DNA from: Pantoea anthophila | GTDB lineage: Bacteria; Pseudomonadota; Gammaproteobacteria; Enterobacterales; Enterobacteriaceae | Assembly (NCBI RefSeq): GCF_006494375.1 | Contig: NZ_VHIZ01000048.1 | Span: 64,521 to 128,520, forward strand | DNA length: 64,000 nucleotides | Direction: 5' to 3' | Shown: in pieces, positions 1-8,569 of the stretch | How positions within the stretch are numbered: position 1 is the stretch's first letter | How the letters are laid out: every line of letters starts with the position of its first letter | Program-made: the position numbers and the translations under genes | Notes under the pieces: generated by a model | The model's database searches: none | The model's input: the letters and a program-made list of their open reading frames with translations, nothing else | What the model was told of the DNA's origin: nothing

Positions 1-2003
1 CGGTTAGAGTTGTAGTGCACCTGCCAGTCGCTGGCAAAGAACTCGTCGATGGCGGCCTGGGTGAAAAAGTCCGGTGCGCCGTGCGGACCGTAGAGCACAC
101 CGATACGCCATTCAGTGCCGTAGTGCGGAATCAGCGACGCATCAAGCGGCTGCGGCGCGCCAGTCGGGGCCGGTGTGGTGCAGGCGGCGCGCGCAGGCTG
201 TGAGACTGGCAGCATGTCGGCGACGCGCAGGGTGCGTCCGGCGTGACCGCCAAACTGGCCCAGCGAAAAGGTGCTGCGGCTGCCCAGATATTCCGGCACG
301 TCAAAGCCGTTGCGCACCGCCAGATAGCTGCGGCAGCCCTGGCGGGCGCGTCCCATCGTCAGCGTCTGTCCCGCTTTCACCGTCAGCGGCTGCCAGTAAC
401 TGACCGCTTCACCATCAAGCTGCGCGTCACACTCTGCGCCGGTCAGCGCCACAATCGCGTCGCAGTGGAAGCGCAGGGTGGGGCCCTGCAGGGTGAACTC
501 CAGCCCCGCCGCCGCCTCATGGTTTCCGACGATGCGGTTAGCCATCCGGAACGCGAAGTCATCCATCGGGCCGGAAGGCGGCACCCCGATGTCCCAGTAG
601 CCGAGGCGGCCGGGGTAGTCCTGCACCGAACTGAAGGTGCCGGGCTGCAGCACCTCCACCACGGTGGCGGCAGGCACCACGCTGTCGAGATAGCGCGTCC
701 AGACGTTGCCGCTGCGAAACGCCTCGCTGGTGGTAATCTGGCGCAGATAGTCGAGGTTGGTGGCGATACCGTGCAGCTGGGTCGCATCCAGCGCGTGATG
801 AAGTTTTTCCAGCGCCGCTTCACGGTTGTCGGCATGCACAATCAGCTTGGCGATCATCGGGTCATAAAAGCTGGAGACTTCACTGCCGGTTTCGACGCCG
901 CTGTCGACACGCACGCCGTCAGGAAAGCTCACCGCGGTTAACAGGCCAGGGCTGGGCTGGAAGTTTTTCAGGGGATCTTCCGCATAAAGCCGCACTTCGA
1001 TCGCCGCGCCCTGAGGCGGCTGCTGCAGGCGTGACCACTCCACCGGATCACCCGCCGCCACCTGCAGCATGCACGCCACCAGGTCGAGCCCGGTGACGCA
1101 TTCGGTGACCGGATGTTCAACCTGCAGGCGGGTGTTCACTTCAAGGAAATAGAACGCCTGCTGGCTGACGTCGTAGATGTACTCCACGGTGCCTGCGCTG
1201 CGGTAGTTGACCTGTTCGCCCAGCCGCACCGCCGAGGCGAGCAGGGCGTCGCGTGTCTCCTGCGAAAGCCCGGGCGCGGGTGTCTCTTCCACCACCTTCT
1301 GATTGCGGCGCTGCAGGGAGCAGTCGCGTTCACCCAGTGCGACGACGGTGCCGTTACCGTCACCAAAAATCTGCACCTCAATATGGCGGGCGCGATCGAT
1401 GCAGCGCTCCAGAAATACGCCTGCATCACTGAAGAACTGCTCACCAAGGCGGCGCACGCTTTCCCAGGCGCTGGCGAGCGCGTCGGCGTCGGCGCAGCGC
1501 GTCAGGCCAATGCCACCACCCCCCGCGGTGCTTTTCAGCATCACCGGGTAGCCAATCTCATCGGCAGCCTGAATCGCCTCCTCCAGCGAGGCGAGCAGCG
1601 GAGTGCCCGGCGTCATCGGAACACCTGCACTGGCCGCCAGCTCACGCGCGCGGTGCTTCAGGCCGAACTCGCCAATCTGCTGCGCGGTCGGGCCGACAAA
1701 GGCGATGCCCGCCGCCTCACAGGCTTCGGCAAAGGCCTGGCTTTCCGACAGAAAACCGTAGCCCGGCCAGATCGCCTGTGCGCCGCTCTGCTGCGCCGCC
1801 GCCAGGATTTTGTCGATGCGCAGGTAGGAGTCACTGGCTTTGTCGCCGCCGAGGGCGATCGCGCTGTCCGCCTGCTTAACGTGCTGCGCGTTGCGATCCG
1901 CGTCAGAGTAGACCGCGACACTTTTGACGCCCAGGCGCTTGAGGGTGCGAATGGCGCGGCAGGCAATCTCGCCCCGGTTGGCAATCAGTACGGTGGTGAA
2001 CAT
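1..2003 (-). CDS. uca: Urea (or guanidine) carboxylase, N-terminal two thirds, cut by window edge
   Basis: Biotin-dependent carboxylase that carboxylates urea (or guanidine) with ATP and bicarbonate; with allophanate hydrolase it yields ammonia and CO2. About 667 residues are visible from ATG at 2003. Order seen: biotin-carboxylase N-domain starting MFTTVLIANRGEIACRAIRT, ATP-grasp with glycine loop STAGGGGIGLTR, the active-site stretch EVNTRLQVEHPVTE (about residue 290), then from about residue 448 a KipA/AHS2-type carboxyltransferase segment (SSVQDYPGRLGYWDIG). The rest of the carboxyltransferase and the biotinyl domain lie off the window. The start is 2 bases after the atzF stop, so the two are cotranscribed and probably translationally coupled. 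Known: many proteins annotated as urea carboxylase prefer guanidine. The deciding residues are not visible here, so the substrate is open. Confidence 0.93.
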   Translation of the reverse strand, partial: MFTTVLIANRGEIACRAIRTLKRLGVKSVAVYSDADRNAQHVKQADSAIALGGDKASDSYLRIDKILAAAQQSGAQAIWPGYGFLSESQAFAEACEAAGIAFVGPTAQQIGEFGLKHRARELAASAGVPMTPGTPLLASLEEAIQAADEIGYPVMLKSTAGGGGIGLTRCADADALASAWESVRRLGEQFFSDAGVFLERCIDRARHIEVQIFGDGNGTVVALGERDCSLQRRNQKVVEETPAPGLSQETRDALLASAVRLGEQVNYRSAGTVEYIYDVSQQAFYFLEVNTRLQVEHPVTECVTGLDLVACMLQVAAGDPVEWSRLQQPPQGAAIEVRLYAEDPLKNFQPSPGLLTAVSFPDGVRVDSGVETGSEVSSFYDPMIAKLIVHADNREAALEKLHHALDATQLHGIATNLDYLRQITTSEAFRSGNVWTRYLDSVVPAATVVEVLQPGTFSSVQDYPGRLGYWDIGVPPSGPMDDFAFRMANRIVGNHEAAAGLEFTLQGPTLRFHCDAIVALTGAECDAQLDGEAVSYWQPLTVKAGQTLTMGRARQGCRSYLAVRNGFDVPEYLGSRSTFSLGQFGGHAGRTLRVADMLPVSQPARAACTTPAPTGAPQPLDASLIPHYGTEWRIGVLYGPHGAPDFFTQAAIDEFFASDWQVHYNSN

Positions 2004-2005
2004 GA

Positions 2006-3799
2006 TCAGTGACTCCCCTGTGAGGTCAGCCAGTTACGCCAGCCGCCCGATTCGGTGATTTCCAGTGCGCTGTTCAGCGCAGCGCCTTCGCAGATAAAGC
2101 CTTTGACGATCCGCCCATCCGCCAGCGTCAGGCTGCCGATACCCAGCGGGGCGGGGATCTCCGCCACAAATTCGCCGAAGCGTGCCAGCGGAATGTCCCA
2201 CAGCTCCACCGTGATGGCAGCACCCTGTTCGTCCCGCATCAGGCCGGGCTTTTTAATCGCCCCGTCCAGCAGGGCGAACAGGCGGTAGTGAGGGGCGGTC
2301 TTTGTCTCTTCCACCCACACCGCTCTGCGCTCGGTGAGCTGGAAATTCAGCGGCATGCCGGTGAGGTGTGCCCCCACCACCGCCAGCCGGACATGATCGG
2401 GGGAGACGGGGAGAGCGACGGGCGGCGGGCAGGGCAGGCCAGTCGCCCCCAGCGGCAGCGCCAGCTGGCGCTGCCAGCGGATGCCAAATTCAGCCAGCGC
2501 CCGGTCGTGCCAGGCGGGCGCAATCAGCGTGATACCCGCCGGGAGATCGTCATTGCGGAACGGCGCAGGCAGCGCCAGCGCGGCGAGGTCAGCGAGGTTG
2601 GTAAAGTTGGTGTAGGTGCCAAACTGTGAGTTGTAGTGAATCGGCTCCTGCTTCATCTCTGCGAGGGTATGAATGGTGGGCGAGGTCGGCACCACCAGCG
2701 CGTCAAACTGCGCCAGGGTCTGCTGAATCTGGCGCGTCAGCCCGGCCCGCAGATACTCCGCTTTGTAGGCATCGACGGCGCTGTATTTCAGGCCGCTGGC
2801 GACGATCTCATGCACCACCGGGTCCATATCGGTGGGGCGATCGAGCATCCCGCCTACCGCCACGGTGCGCTCAGCAACCCAGGCACCGTAGTAGAGCTGC
2901 TCTGCCAGCTGCCGGAACGGCGTGAAGTCGATGGGGTGCAGCGTCGCGCCACTCGCCTGCAGGGCCTCCAGCGCCCGATCCCAGGCGGCTTCAGCGGCGG
3001 CATCATCGAAAAACTCCGGCGTGTCAGGAACGGCAAAGCGGGGGCGAACCGGCAGGCTGGCGGGGGCGGTGCGCGGATTCACGCGCGAATAGGCGTCGCC
3101 GGCATCGTAGCCCCCGATCACGCTGGCGACGCTCCAGGCATCTTCTGCCGTCAGGGCGAACACGGAAATCGTGTCATTGAGGCGGCAGGCGGGCACGACG
3201 CCGCGCGCAGAGAACCAGCCTTTGGTCGGCTTCAGGCCAACGATATTGTTGAAACCGGCCGGGACGCGGCCCGAACCGGCGGTATCGGTGCCCAGGGAAA
3301 AGGCGACCAGTCCGCGCGCCAGCACCGAGGCCGAGCCGGAGCTGGAGCCGCCGCTGACATAATCGGGGTCAAAGGTGTTACTGACCGCGCCAAAAGGTGA
3401 GCGGGTGCCGACCAGACCGGTGGCAAACTGATCGAGGTTGGTTTTACCGATGACCACGGCCCCGGCCGCTTTGAGTCTGGCTACCGCTACCGCGTCCTCG
3501 CTGGTGGTATAGGTAAAGGCGGGGCAGGCGGCGCTGGTGGGCCAGCCCGCCACATCGATATTGTCCTTGACCGCGAACGGCACGCCGAACAGAGGCAGCG
3601 ATGCGGGATCGCGCTGATAGTGAGCCAGCAGCGGTTCAATCTGGGCCGCCAGCTGATCCGGGGTCGCCAGCATGATCCAGGCATTATCCTGGGGATCCAG
3701 GGCGGCAAGGTGTGCGCTCAGCAATGCGCTAATCTGATGTGGCGCCTGCTGGTAGCGTTGTTGCCAGGCGTGCAGTGTCAGGCCAGTGGTCGAAGTCAT
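2006..3799 (-). CDS. atzF: Allophanate hydrolase
   Basis: 597-residue amidase-signature enzyme that hydrolyses allophanate, the product of urea carboxylase, to ammonia and CO2 in the cytoplasm. The N-terminal two thirds is the amidase fold. By spacing to characterised AtzF proteins, the Lys-Ser-Ser triad is K78 (PFAVKDNID), S152 (SGGSSSGSA) and S176 (GTDTAGSGRVPA). The C-terminal part from about 460 is the small extra domain typical of full-length allophanate hydrolases (VVGAHLTGMPLNFQL). It is the first gene of a leftward operon with uca. The ATG at 3799 is preceded by a weak GGAA. The 30-base leader follows a sigma-54 type promoter, so expression is probably nitrogen-controlled. There is no frameshift or missing catalytic residue. 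E. coli K-12 has no counterpart here. Confidence 0.95.
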   Translation of the reverse strand: MTSTTGLTLHAWQQRYQQAPHQISALLSAHLAALDPQDNAWIMLATPDQLAAQIEPLLAHYQRDPASLPLFGVPFAVKDNIDVAGWPTSAACPAFTYTTSEDAVAVARLKAAGAVVIGKTNLDQFATGLVGTRSPFGAVSNTFDPDYVSGGSSSGSASVLARGLVAFSLGTDTAGSGRVPAGFNNIVGLKPTKGWFSARGVVPACRLNDTISVFALTAEDAWSVASVIGGYDAGDAYSRVNPRTAPASLPVRPRFAVPDTPEFFDDAAAEAAWDRALEALQASGATLHPIDFTPFRQLAEQLYYGAWVAERTVAVGGMLDRPTDMDPVVHEIVASGLKYSAVDAYKAEYLRAGLTRQIQQTLAQFDALVVPTSPTIHTLAEMKQEPIHYNSQFGTYTNFTNLADLAALALPAPFRNDDLPAGITLIAPAWHDRALAEFGIRWQRQLALPLGATGLPCPPPVALPVSPDHVRLAVVGAHLTGMPLNFQLTERRAVWVEETKTAPHYRLFALLDGAIKKPGLMRDEQGAAITVELWDIPLARFGEFVAEIPAPLGIGSLTLADGRIVKGFICEGAALNSALEITESGGWRNWLTSQGSH

Positions 3800-3839
3800 A
3801 AGAAGGATTCCAGCTGGTATACAAGATGGAATTCAACAG

Positions 3840-3855
3840 AGCAAAGGGTGTGCCA
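3840..3855 (-). promoter_or_regulatory. Sigma-54 (RpoN) promoter of atzF-uca
   Basis: On the minus strand the sequence TGGCAC-ACCCT-TTGCT matches the sigma-54 consensus TGGCAC-N5-TTGCW at every fixed position, with the invariant GG and GC exactly 10 bases apart. Transcription would start near 3829, leaving a leader of about 30 bases before the atzF ATG. Sigma-54 promoters need an upstream activator; NtrC is the obvious candidate for a urea/guanidine operon. A degenerate NtrC-like dyad, TGCACA-N5-GGCGCG, lies about 98 bases upstream (3919-3935). No transcript data are available, but the match and its placement in front of a nitrogen operon agree. Confidence 0.82.
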
Positions 3856-3909
3856 CTTTTTTAAGCTGATGATTCAACGCCTTAAAACGACAGGTGATAA
3901 GTTTTTCTG

Positions 3910-4023
3910 ATGATTATTTGCACAATGACGGCGCGCAGGCTGAACGATGACGGTGCGTTTAACCGCCGCGTGCGTAAATATTGTGAAGAACATGGCAAGA
4001 GTCTGATGCCCTGGTTAGCATGA
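3910..4023 (+). CDS. Possible small ORF upstream of slt, unrecognised
   Basis: A 37-codon open frame runs from ATG 3910 (alternative ATG 3925) to TGA 4021. It encodes a basic, hydrophilic peptide ending EEHGKSLMPWLA. An AGGTGA motif lies 12 bases upstream of the first ATG, too far to be a convincing ribosome site. It sits between the divergent atzF promoter and slt, where E. coli has ettA. I do not recognise it. It could be a real small protein, the remnant of a lost gene, or chance. It overlaps the place where an activator of the sigma-54 promoter would bind, which argues against coding. Confidence 0.25.
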   Translation: MIICTMTARRLNDDGAFNRRVRKYCEEHGKSLMPWLA

Positions 4024-4069
4024 AGACTGCCTGGCAACTCGCCGGCGCCCAGCAACAGAGGAGATTTAC

Positions 4070-5989
4070 GTGGTGAAGTGGCGTAACTGGATGATAGGGA
4101 TCTGCCTGGTCGGTACGGCCAGCAGCGCATGGGCCGATTCGCTTGATCAACAACGGCAACGTTATCAACAAATTAAACAGGCGTGGGACAGCAATCAGAT
4201 GGCCACCGTGGAGCAGCTGTTGCCCACGCTTCAGGATTATCCGCTCTATCCTTATCTGCAATATCGCCTGCTGGCACAGGATCTCGATCAGGAGACCGCC
4301 CTGGCCGTACAGAATTTTATTCGCCAGTATCCCACACTGCCGCCTGCGCGCTCGCTCAGCACCCGCTTTATCAATGTGCTGGCTTACCGGCAGGACTGGC
4401 AGGGCGTGCTGAATTTCAGCCCGACCGAACCGAAACCGGTGCAGGCGCGCTGCAACTGGTACTACGCCAAATGGGCCACGGGTCAGCAGCAGGCCGCGTT
4501 TGATGGCGCGAAGCAGATCTGGCTGCGCGGCACTGCGCTGCCTGCCGACTGCGATAAGCTCTTCTCGGTCTGGCAGTCATCGGGTCAGCTTTCACCGATC
4601 ACAATCCTGGAGCGTATCCGTCTGGCGATGAAGGCGGGTAACGACAGCCTGGTGAGCTATCTGGCGAAAACCCTGCCGGCAGATTATCAGACCATGTCTG
4701 ACGCGGTGCAGGCGCTGCAGCAGGACCCGCTGACGGTCAGCACCTTCGCCAGCGCCGTCGGACCCACCGACTTTACCCGCCAGGCGACGATTTACGCCTT
4801 TACCCGCGTGGCGCGGCAGGATATGGAAAACGCCCGCAGCCTGATCCCGATTCTGGTCCGGGCGCAGAAAATGGGGCCGGAAGATGAGCAGGCGCTGAAA
4901 GAGATCGTGGTCTGGCGCATGATGGGCAGCGATCTGACCGCTGAACAGGCACGCTGGCGCGATGCGGTAGTGATGAACAGTGAGTCCACCGCGCTGGTAG
5001 AACGCCGGGTGCGGCTGGCGCTGTCGCAGCACGATCGGCGCGGCCTGAACACCTGGATCGCCCGTCTGCCGGTAGAGGCCAAAGAGAAAGATGAGTGGCA
5101 GTACTGGCAGGCTGACCTGCTGTTTGAGAAAGATCGCAAAGAGGAAGCGGAAGAGATCCTGCGTAAACTGATGCAGGCGCGTGGCTTCTATCCGATGGTG
5201 GCCGCTCAGCGTCTGGGGGTGGATTATCCGCTGCAGATTGATGAAGCACCCAAGCCTGACAGTGCTACGGTGCAGGGCCCCGAGCTGGCGCGCGTCCGTG
5301 AACTGATGTACTGGGGACTGGATAACCTGGCGCGCAGCGAGTGGAGCAATCTGATCGGCAGTCGCACACATACGCAGCAGCAGATGCTGGCGCGCTACGC
5401 CAATGAGCAGGACTGGTGGGATCTCAGCGTGCAGGCCACGATCACGGCCAAAATGTGGGACAGTCTGAAAGAGCGGTTCCCGCTGGCGTGGCAGAGCGTT
5501 TACGAGCGCAACACCCAGGTGAAGCAGATCCCGCCAAGCTATGCGATGGCGATTTCGCGTCAGGAGAGTGCCTGGAACCCGAAAGCGCGCTCGCCGGTCG
5601 GGGCGAGTGGTCTGATGCAGATCATGCCTGCCACCGCGGCGCACACCGTGAAGATGTATGACATCCCCGGCTACAGCAACAGCAGTCAGTTGCTCGATCC
5701 GGAAACCAATATTCAGATTGGTACCCAGTATCTGGAGTATGTCTACCAGCAGTTTGACCAGAACCGGATTTTCGCCTCTGCGGCTTACAATGCCGGGCCG
5801 GGCCGGGTGCGAAGCTGGCTGAAAACCAGTGCAGGTAATCTCGACGCCGTGGCGTTTATCGAGACCATTCCGTTCTCTGAAACGCGCGGTTACGTGAAGA
5901 ACGTGCTGGCCTATGACGCCTACTATCGTCACTTCATGGGCAAGCCTGACAAAATCCTGTCAGATGGTGAGTGGAATCGCCGTTACTAG
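4070..5989 (+). CDS. slt: Soluble lytic murein transglycosylase
   Basis: 639-residue periplasmic enzyme that cleaves the MurNAc-GlcNAc bond of peptidoglycan, forming 1,6-anhydromuropeptides (Slt70 family; E. coli Slt is 645). Signal peptide residues 1-22, with cut after SSAWA. A long helical superhelix (U and L domains) fills about residues 25-480. The C-terminal SLT domain has the catalytic glutamate at E499 in ESAWNPKA, then GASGLMQIMP and AAYNAGPGRV. The GTG at 4070 is chosen because GAGGAG lies 6 bases upstream; a second GTG follows immediately. Downstream is trpR, whose promoter begins at the slt stop codon. E. coli ettA, normally the left neighbour, is absent in this window. Confidence 0.97.
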   Translation: MVKWRNWMIGICLVGTASSAWADSLDQQRQRYQQIKQAWDSNQMATVEQLLPTLQDYPLYPYLQYRLLAQDLDQETALAVQNFIRQYPTLPPARSLSTRFINVLAYRQDWQGVLNFSPTEPKPVQARCNWYYAKWATGQQQAAFDGAKQIWLRGTALPADCDKLFSVWQSSGQLSPITILERIRLAMKAGNDSLVSYLAKTLPADYQTMSDAVQALQQDPLTVSTFASAVGPTDFTRQATIYAFTRVARQDMENARSLIPILVRAQKMGPEDEQALKEIVVWRMMGSDLTAEQARWRDAVVMNSESTALVERRVRLALSQHDRRGLNTWIARLPVEAKEKDEWQYWQADLLFEKDRKEEAEEILRKLMQARGFYPMVAAQRLGVDYPLQIDEAPKPDSATVQGPELARVRELMYWGLDNLARSEWSNLIGSRTHTQQQMLARYANEQDWWDLSVQATITAKMWDSLKERFPLAWQSVYERNTQVKQIPPSYAMAISRQESAWNPKARSPVGASGLMQIMPATAAHTVKMYDIPGYSNSSQLLDPETNIQIGTQYLEYVYQQFDQNRIFASAAYNAGPGRVRSWLKTSAGNLDAVAFIETIPFSETRGYVKNVLAYDAYYRHFMGKPDKILSDGEWNRRY

Positions 5990-5992
5990 CTG

Positions 5993-6026
5993 TGCTAAGC
6001 TTCCGTACTCTTTAGCGAGTACGGAA
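5993..6026 (+). promoter_or_regulatory. trpR promoter with TrpR operator
   Basis: An extended -10 element (TG at 5993-5994, TAAGCT at 5996-6001) is followed by a perfect 26-base inverted repeat at 6001-6026: arms TTCCGTACTC and GAGTACGGAA around TTTAGC. The inner GTACTC..GAGTAC is the known TrpR operator, present in the same place in E. coli trpR, where it overlaps the start point and gives autorepression. Here the operator ends only 8 bases before the ATG. Its right arm therefore overlaps the Shine-Dalgarno GGAAG (6023-6027), and the leader is only about 25 bases. Confidence 0.85.
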
Positions 6027-6034
6027 GCCTCTTC

Positions 6035-6340
6035 ATGACCCATTCTCATTCCCCTTCAGCCGACGATAGCTGGCAGCGCTTTGTCAGGCTGATGCAGCAG
6101 GCCTTTGCCGATGGTCACGCGCTGCCCCTGATGCAACTGATGATGACGGCGGATGAGCGGGAAGCGTTTGGCACACGACTGCGGATTATCGAAGAGTTGA
6201 TGAAGGGGGAGATGAGCCAGCGCGAGCTGAAAAACGAACTTGGCGTAGGTATCGCCACCATCACCCGTGGCTCTAACAGTCTGAAAGAGGCGCCGCCGGA
6301 GCTGAAACGCTGGCTGCAGGCGCATCTGGACGGCGAGTAA
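6035..6340 (+). CDS. trpR: Trp operon repressor
   Basis: 101-residue all-helical dimeric repressor that binds tryptophan and shuts off trp, aroH and its own gene. The conserved core is clear: [14 protein letters not shown], then the helix-turn-helix [20 protein letters not shown] at about residues 60-80, then [13 protein letters not shown]. The N-terminal arm is a few residues shorter than in E. coli (108). ATG 6035 has GGAAG 7 bases upstream, inside the operator palindrome. The stop codon is directly adjacent to the stop of the opposite-strand yjjX with no bases between. Confidence 0.97.
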   Translation: MTHSHSPSADDSWQRFVRLMQQAFADGHALPLMQLMMTADEREAFGTRLRIIEELMKGEMSQRELKNELGVGIATITRGSNSLKEAPPELKRWLQAHLDGE

Positions 6341-6859
6341 TTACGACTGATAGAGCGGATGAACAAACGGGCAGAGCGCCAGAATCAGGGCCTGATGATA
6401 GACGCTGGCGCGGCTGAGCAGGCCGTGCGTGAACGCCCCGATAGCCCCGCCCTGATGTTTGATATTTTCAATGCCGGTTAACCGCGCCATCTCTTCGCCC
6501 AGCTCCCGCCCTTCGCGCAGACCCGCCAGCACCGCCGGTGGCAGCGTAAAGCTGGCTGACCGCGATTCGCCGCGCTGCTTCTGATTCTCTATCACGATAC
6601 AGGCAAAGGCGCTGTCCTCTTCGATCCCCGCCTCAATCGCCACCCAGAATGTCGCTTCAGGCCGTACCTGACGGGCATTCATTACGCGCTGACGTGCGCC
6701 CGTTCGCGTTTCGAGGTGGCTCAGCGGCTGGGCGGAAACACCACTATCGACCCCGACCCCTTCAATATGGCAGGATCCTTCGCCGAAAACGTCGTTGAAT
6801 GCCTGCGCAATCGCGTGAATCTTCGCTGGATTGGTGGTGGCTGCGACAACATGGTACAT
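6341..6859 (-). CDS. yjjX: Inosine/xanthosine triphosphatase (house-cleaning NTPase)
   Basis: 172-residue member of the YjjX NTPase family, which hydrolyses non-canonical ITP/XTP (and reportedly dTTP) to protect nucleic acids. Family features: N-terminal ATTNPAKI nucleotide-binding loop, central [10 protein letters not shown], and [13 protein letters not shown] near the C-terminus. ATG 6859 is used because homologues begin MxxVVxATTNPAK and a GAGGG lies 10 bases upstream; a longer frame to 6898 would add 13 non-conserved residues. It is convergent with trpR, with stop codons abutting, and divergent from gpmB across 93 bases. Confidence 0.93.
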   Translation of the reverse strand: MYHVVAATTNPAKIHAIAQAFNDVFGEGSCHIEGVGVDSGVSAQPLSHLETRTGARQRVMNARQVRPEATFWVAIEAGIEEDSAFACIVIENQKQRGESRSASFTLPPAVLAGLREGRELGEEMARLTGIENIKHQGGAIGAFTHGLLSRASVYHQALILALCPFVHPLYQS

Positions 6860-6952
6860 AATTAATTGAACCCTCAGATGGTTAAGCGCCTGGCCCATCA
6901 GGCTACAGACAGGCTCTAAGGCGATTCTGGTCGCAGTATAACGGAAACTACT

Positions 6953-7600
6953 ATGTTACAGGTCTATCTTGTTCGTCACGGTGAAACGGTTTGGAATGCG
7001 GAACGTCGCATTCAGGGGCAGTCCGACAGTCCGCTGACGGAAAAAGGTGAACAGCAGGCGCATCAGGTGAGTGAACGCGTGAAACATCTGGGTATTACCC
7101 ACGTTATCACCAGCGATCTGGGCCGTACGCGCCGCACCGCGGAGATTATCGCGGATGCCTGTGGTTGCACGGTGACGCTCGATCCGCGCCTGCGGGAGCT
7201 CAATATGGGCGTGCTGGAGAAGCGTCCGCTGGATGGCTTAACCGCCGCAGAAGAGCAGTGGCGTGCCACGCTGGTGAACGGCACCGAAGGCGGGCGCATC
7301 CCGGAAGGGGAGTCCATGTCCGAACTGGCATCGCGCATGCACGCCGCGCTGAATGCCTGTCTCGACCTGCCGGCCGGGAGCCGTCCGCTGCTGGTGAGTC
7401 ACGGTATGGCGCTGGGATCGCTGGTCAGCACCATTCTCGGTCTGCCTGCCTGGGCGGAACGCCGGCTGCGTCTGCGAAACTGCTCGCTCTCGCGGGTCGA
7501 TTATCAGCAGAGCGCCTGGCTGGCCGAAGGGTGGATTGTGGAGATGGCGGGCGATATCTCTCATCTGGATGCGCCCGCTCTCGACGAGCTGCAGCGCTGA
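6953..7600 (+). CDS. gpmB: Histidine phosphatase GpmB (phosphoglycerate-mutase-like)
   Basis: 215-residue histidine phosphatase. It has the catalytic LVRHGE (H9), RTRRTAEII, the acidic [11 protein letters not shown] and the second histidine in [10 protein letters not shown]. Named a cofactor-dependent phosphoglycerate mutase from homology; related enzymes in E. coli act mainly as phosphatases, so the exact substrate is uncertain. ATG 6953 follows a GGAA. It lies between divergent yjjX and convergent rob, as in E. coli, with a hairpin in the shared 3' region. Confidence 0.94.
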   Translation: MLQVYLVRHGETVWNAERRIQGQSDSPLTEKGEQQAHQVSERVKHLGITHVITSDLGRTRRTAEIIADACGCTVTLDPRLRELNMGVLEKRPLDGLTAAEEQWRATLVNGTEGGRIPEGESMSELASRMHAALNACLDLPAGSRPLLVSHGMALGSLVSTILGLPAWAERRLRLRNCSLSRVDYQQSAWLAEGWIVEMAGDISHLDAPALDELQR

Positions 7601-7609
7601 AGGTGTGCA

Positions 7610-7634
7610 GGCCGCCGTCGTGAGGACGGCAGCC
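7610..7634. terminator. Hairpin between convergent gpmB and rob
   Basis: Interrupted inverted repeat GGC-c-GCCGTC / GACGGC-a-GCC with a 5-base loop, in the 40 bases between the two stop codons. There is no clear T-run on either side, so it may be a weak bidirectional terminator or only an RNA-stabilising stem. Confidence 0.5.
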
Positions 7635-7640
7635 TGAATA

Positions 7641-8522
7641 TCAGCTGACCGGGGTCTGACGGCGAATCGGAATCAGATATTCGCAACGGATCTCTGTCGG
7701 CGGCTCGGCACGCTTTTTACCGCCGTGGGTATAGAAGCGTTCAATATCCTGCCCCTGACGGCGGGTCAGCCCCAGCGTCGGCATGCAGGTGCCGTAGAGC
7801 AGCAGGATGAACTCCTGCAGATTGACGCGCGGGCCGGTGTAGGTGAACTGCACATAATCGCCCGCTTCCAGAATGACGTTCTGACCGGAGTGCAGGCTGC
7901 CCGCGCTGTCAGCCGGTACCGCTGTGGTGTAGAGGATCTCCTGCTCGTCATCTTTTTCCTGGCTGGCGCGCACCTGATGCAGGCCATACAGCACCGGCGG
8001 CACGGTATCCGTTTCCAGCAGGAACTGCTTCCAGAAGTGAATCCGCATCTCGTCACGGTAGCTGGAAATCTGCTCCAGAATACAGGTGTAGTTCTGGGTC
8101 TGACCCACCAGCACCGTTTCCGGCAGGGTGACGAAGGTCGGTTCCGGCTGCGTCTCATTGTCCAGACGGATAGGGGGACGAATACCGAAGGAATTCCAGT
8201 CGGAAGCGCGACGATACCAGGCCGGCGTCTGCGCAAACTGCTTCTTGAAGGCGCGAGTAAAAGTCTGTTGTGAATCAAAACGATACTGCAGTGCGATGTC
8301 CAGAATCGGACGGCTGGTCAGGCGCAGCGCCACCGCCGCTTTAGACAGGCGACGCGCCCGGATATAGGCGCCGATCGCATGTCCGGTCACGTCTTTAAAC
8401 ATCCTTTGTAAGTGCCATTTAGAGTAACCGGCTTTCTGGGCAACGTTGTCCAGTGAAAGGGGTTGATCCAGATGGCTCTCCAGCCAGACAAGCAAATCGC
8501 GAATGATACCGGCTTGGTCCAT
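7641..8522 (-). CDS. rob: Right origin-binding / stress regulator Rob
   Basis: 293-residue AraC/XylS-family activator of the mar-sox-rob regulon (efflux, organic-solvent and bile tolerance). Residues 1-110 form two helix-turn-helix units (LDNVAQKAGYSKWHLQRMFK and RPILDIALQYRFDSQQTFTR). The C-terminal two thirds is the GyrI-like effector-binding domain typical of Rob rather than MarA/SoxS. ATG 8522 has GAGGAT 7 bases upstream. The order gpmB-rob-creA is as in E. coli. A marbox-like element lies about 50 bases upstream. Confidence 0.97.
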   Translation of the reverse strand: MDQAGIIRDLLVWLESHLDQPLSLDNVAQKAGYSKWHLQRMFKDVTGHAIGAYIRARRLSKAAVALRLTSRPILDIALQYRFDSQQTFTRAFKKQFAQTPAWYRRASDWNSFGIRPPIRLDNETQPEPTFVTLPETVLVGQTQNYTCILEQISSYRDEMRIHFWKQFLLETDTVPPVLYGLHQVRASQEKDDEQEILYTTAVPADSAGSLHSGQNVILEAGDYVQFTYTGPRVNLQEFILLLYGTCMPTLGLTRRQGQDIERFYTHGGKKRAEPPTEIRCEYLIPIRRQTPVS

Positions 8523-8569
8523 AAAACATCCTCATACTCTGGTGGTGCAGCTAAATGCATCGAAGAATA

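Noticed and set aside
3800..3900. Guanidine-I (ykkC) riboswitch before atzF
   Set aside because: No conserved ykkC elements were recognised and the sigma-54 start point leaves a leader of only about 30 bases.
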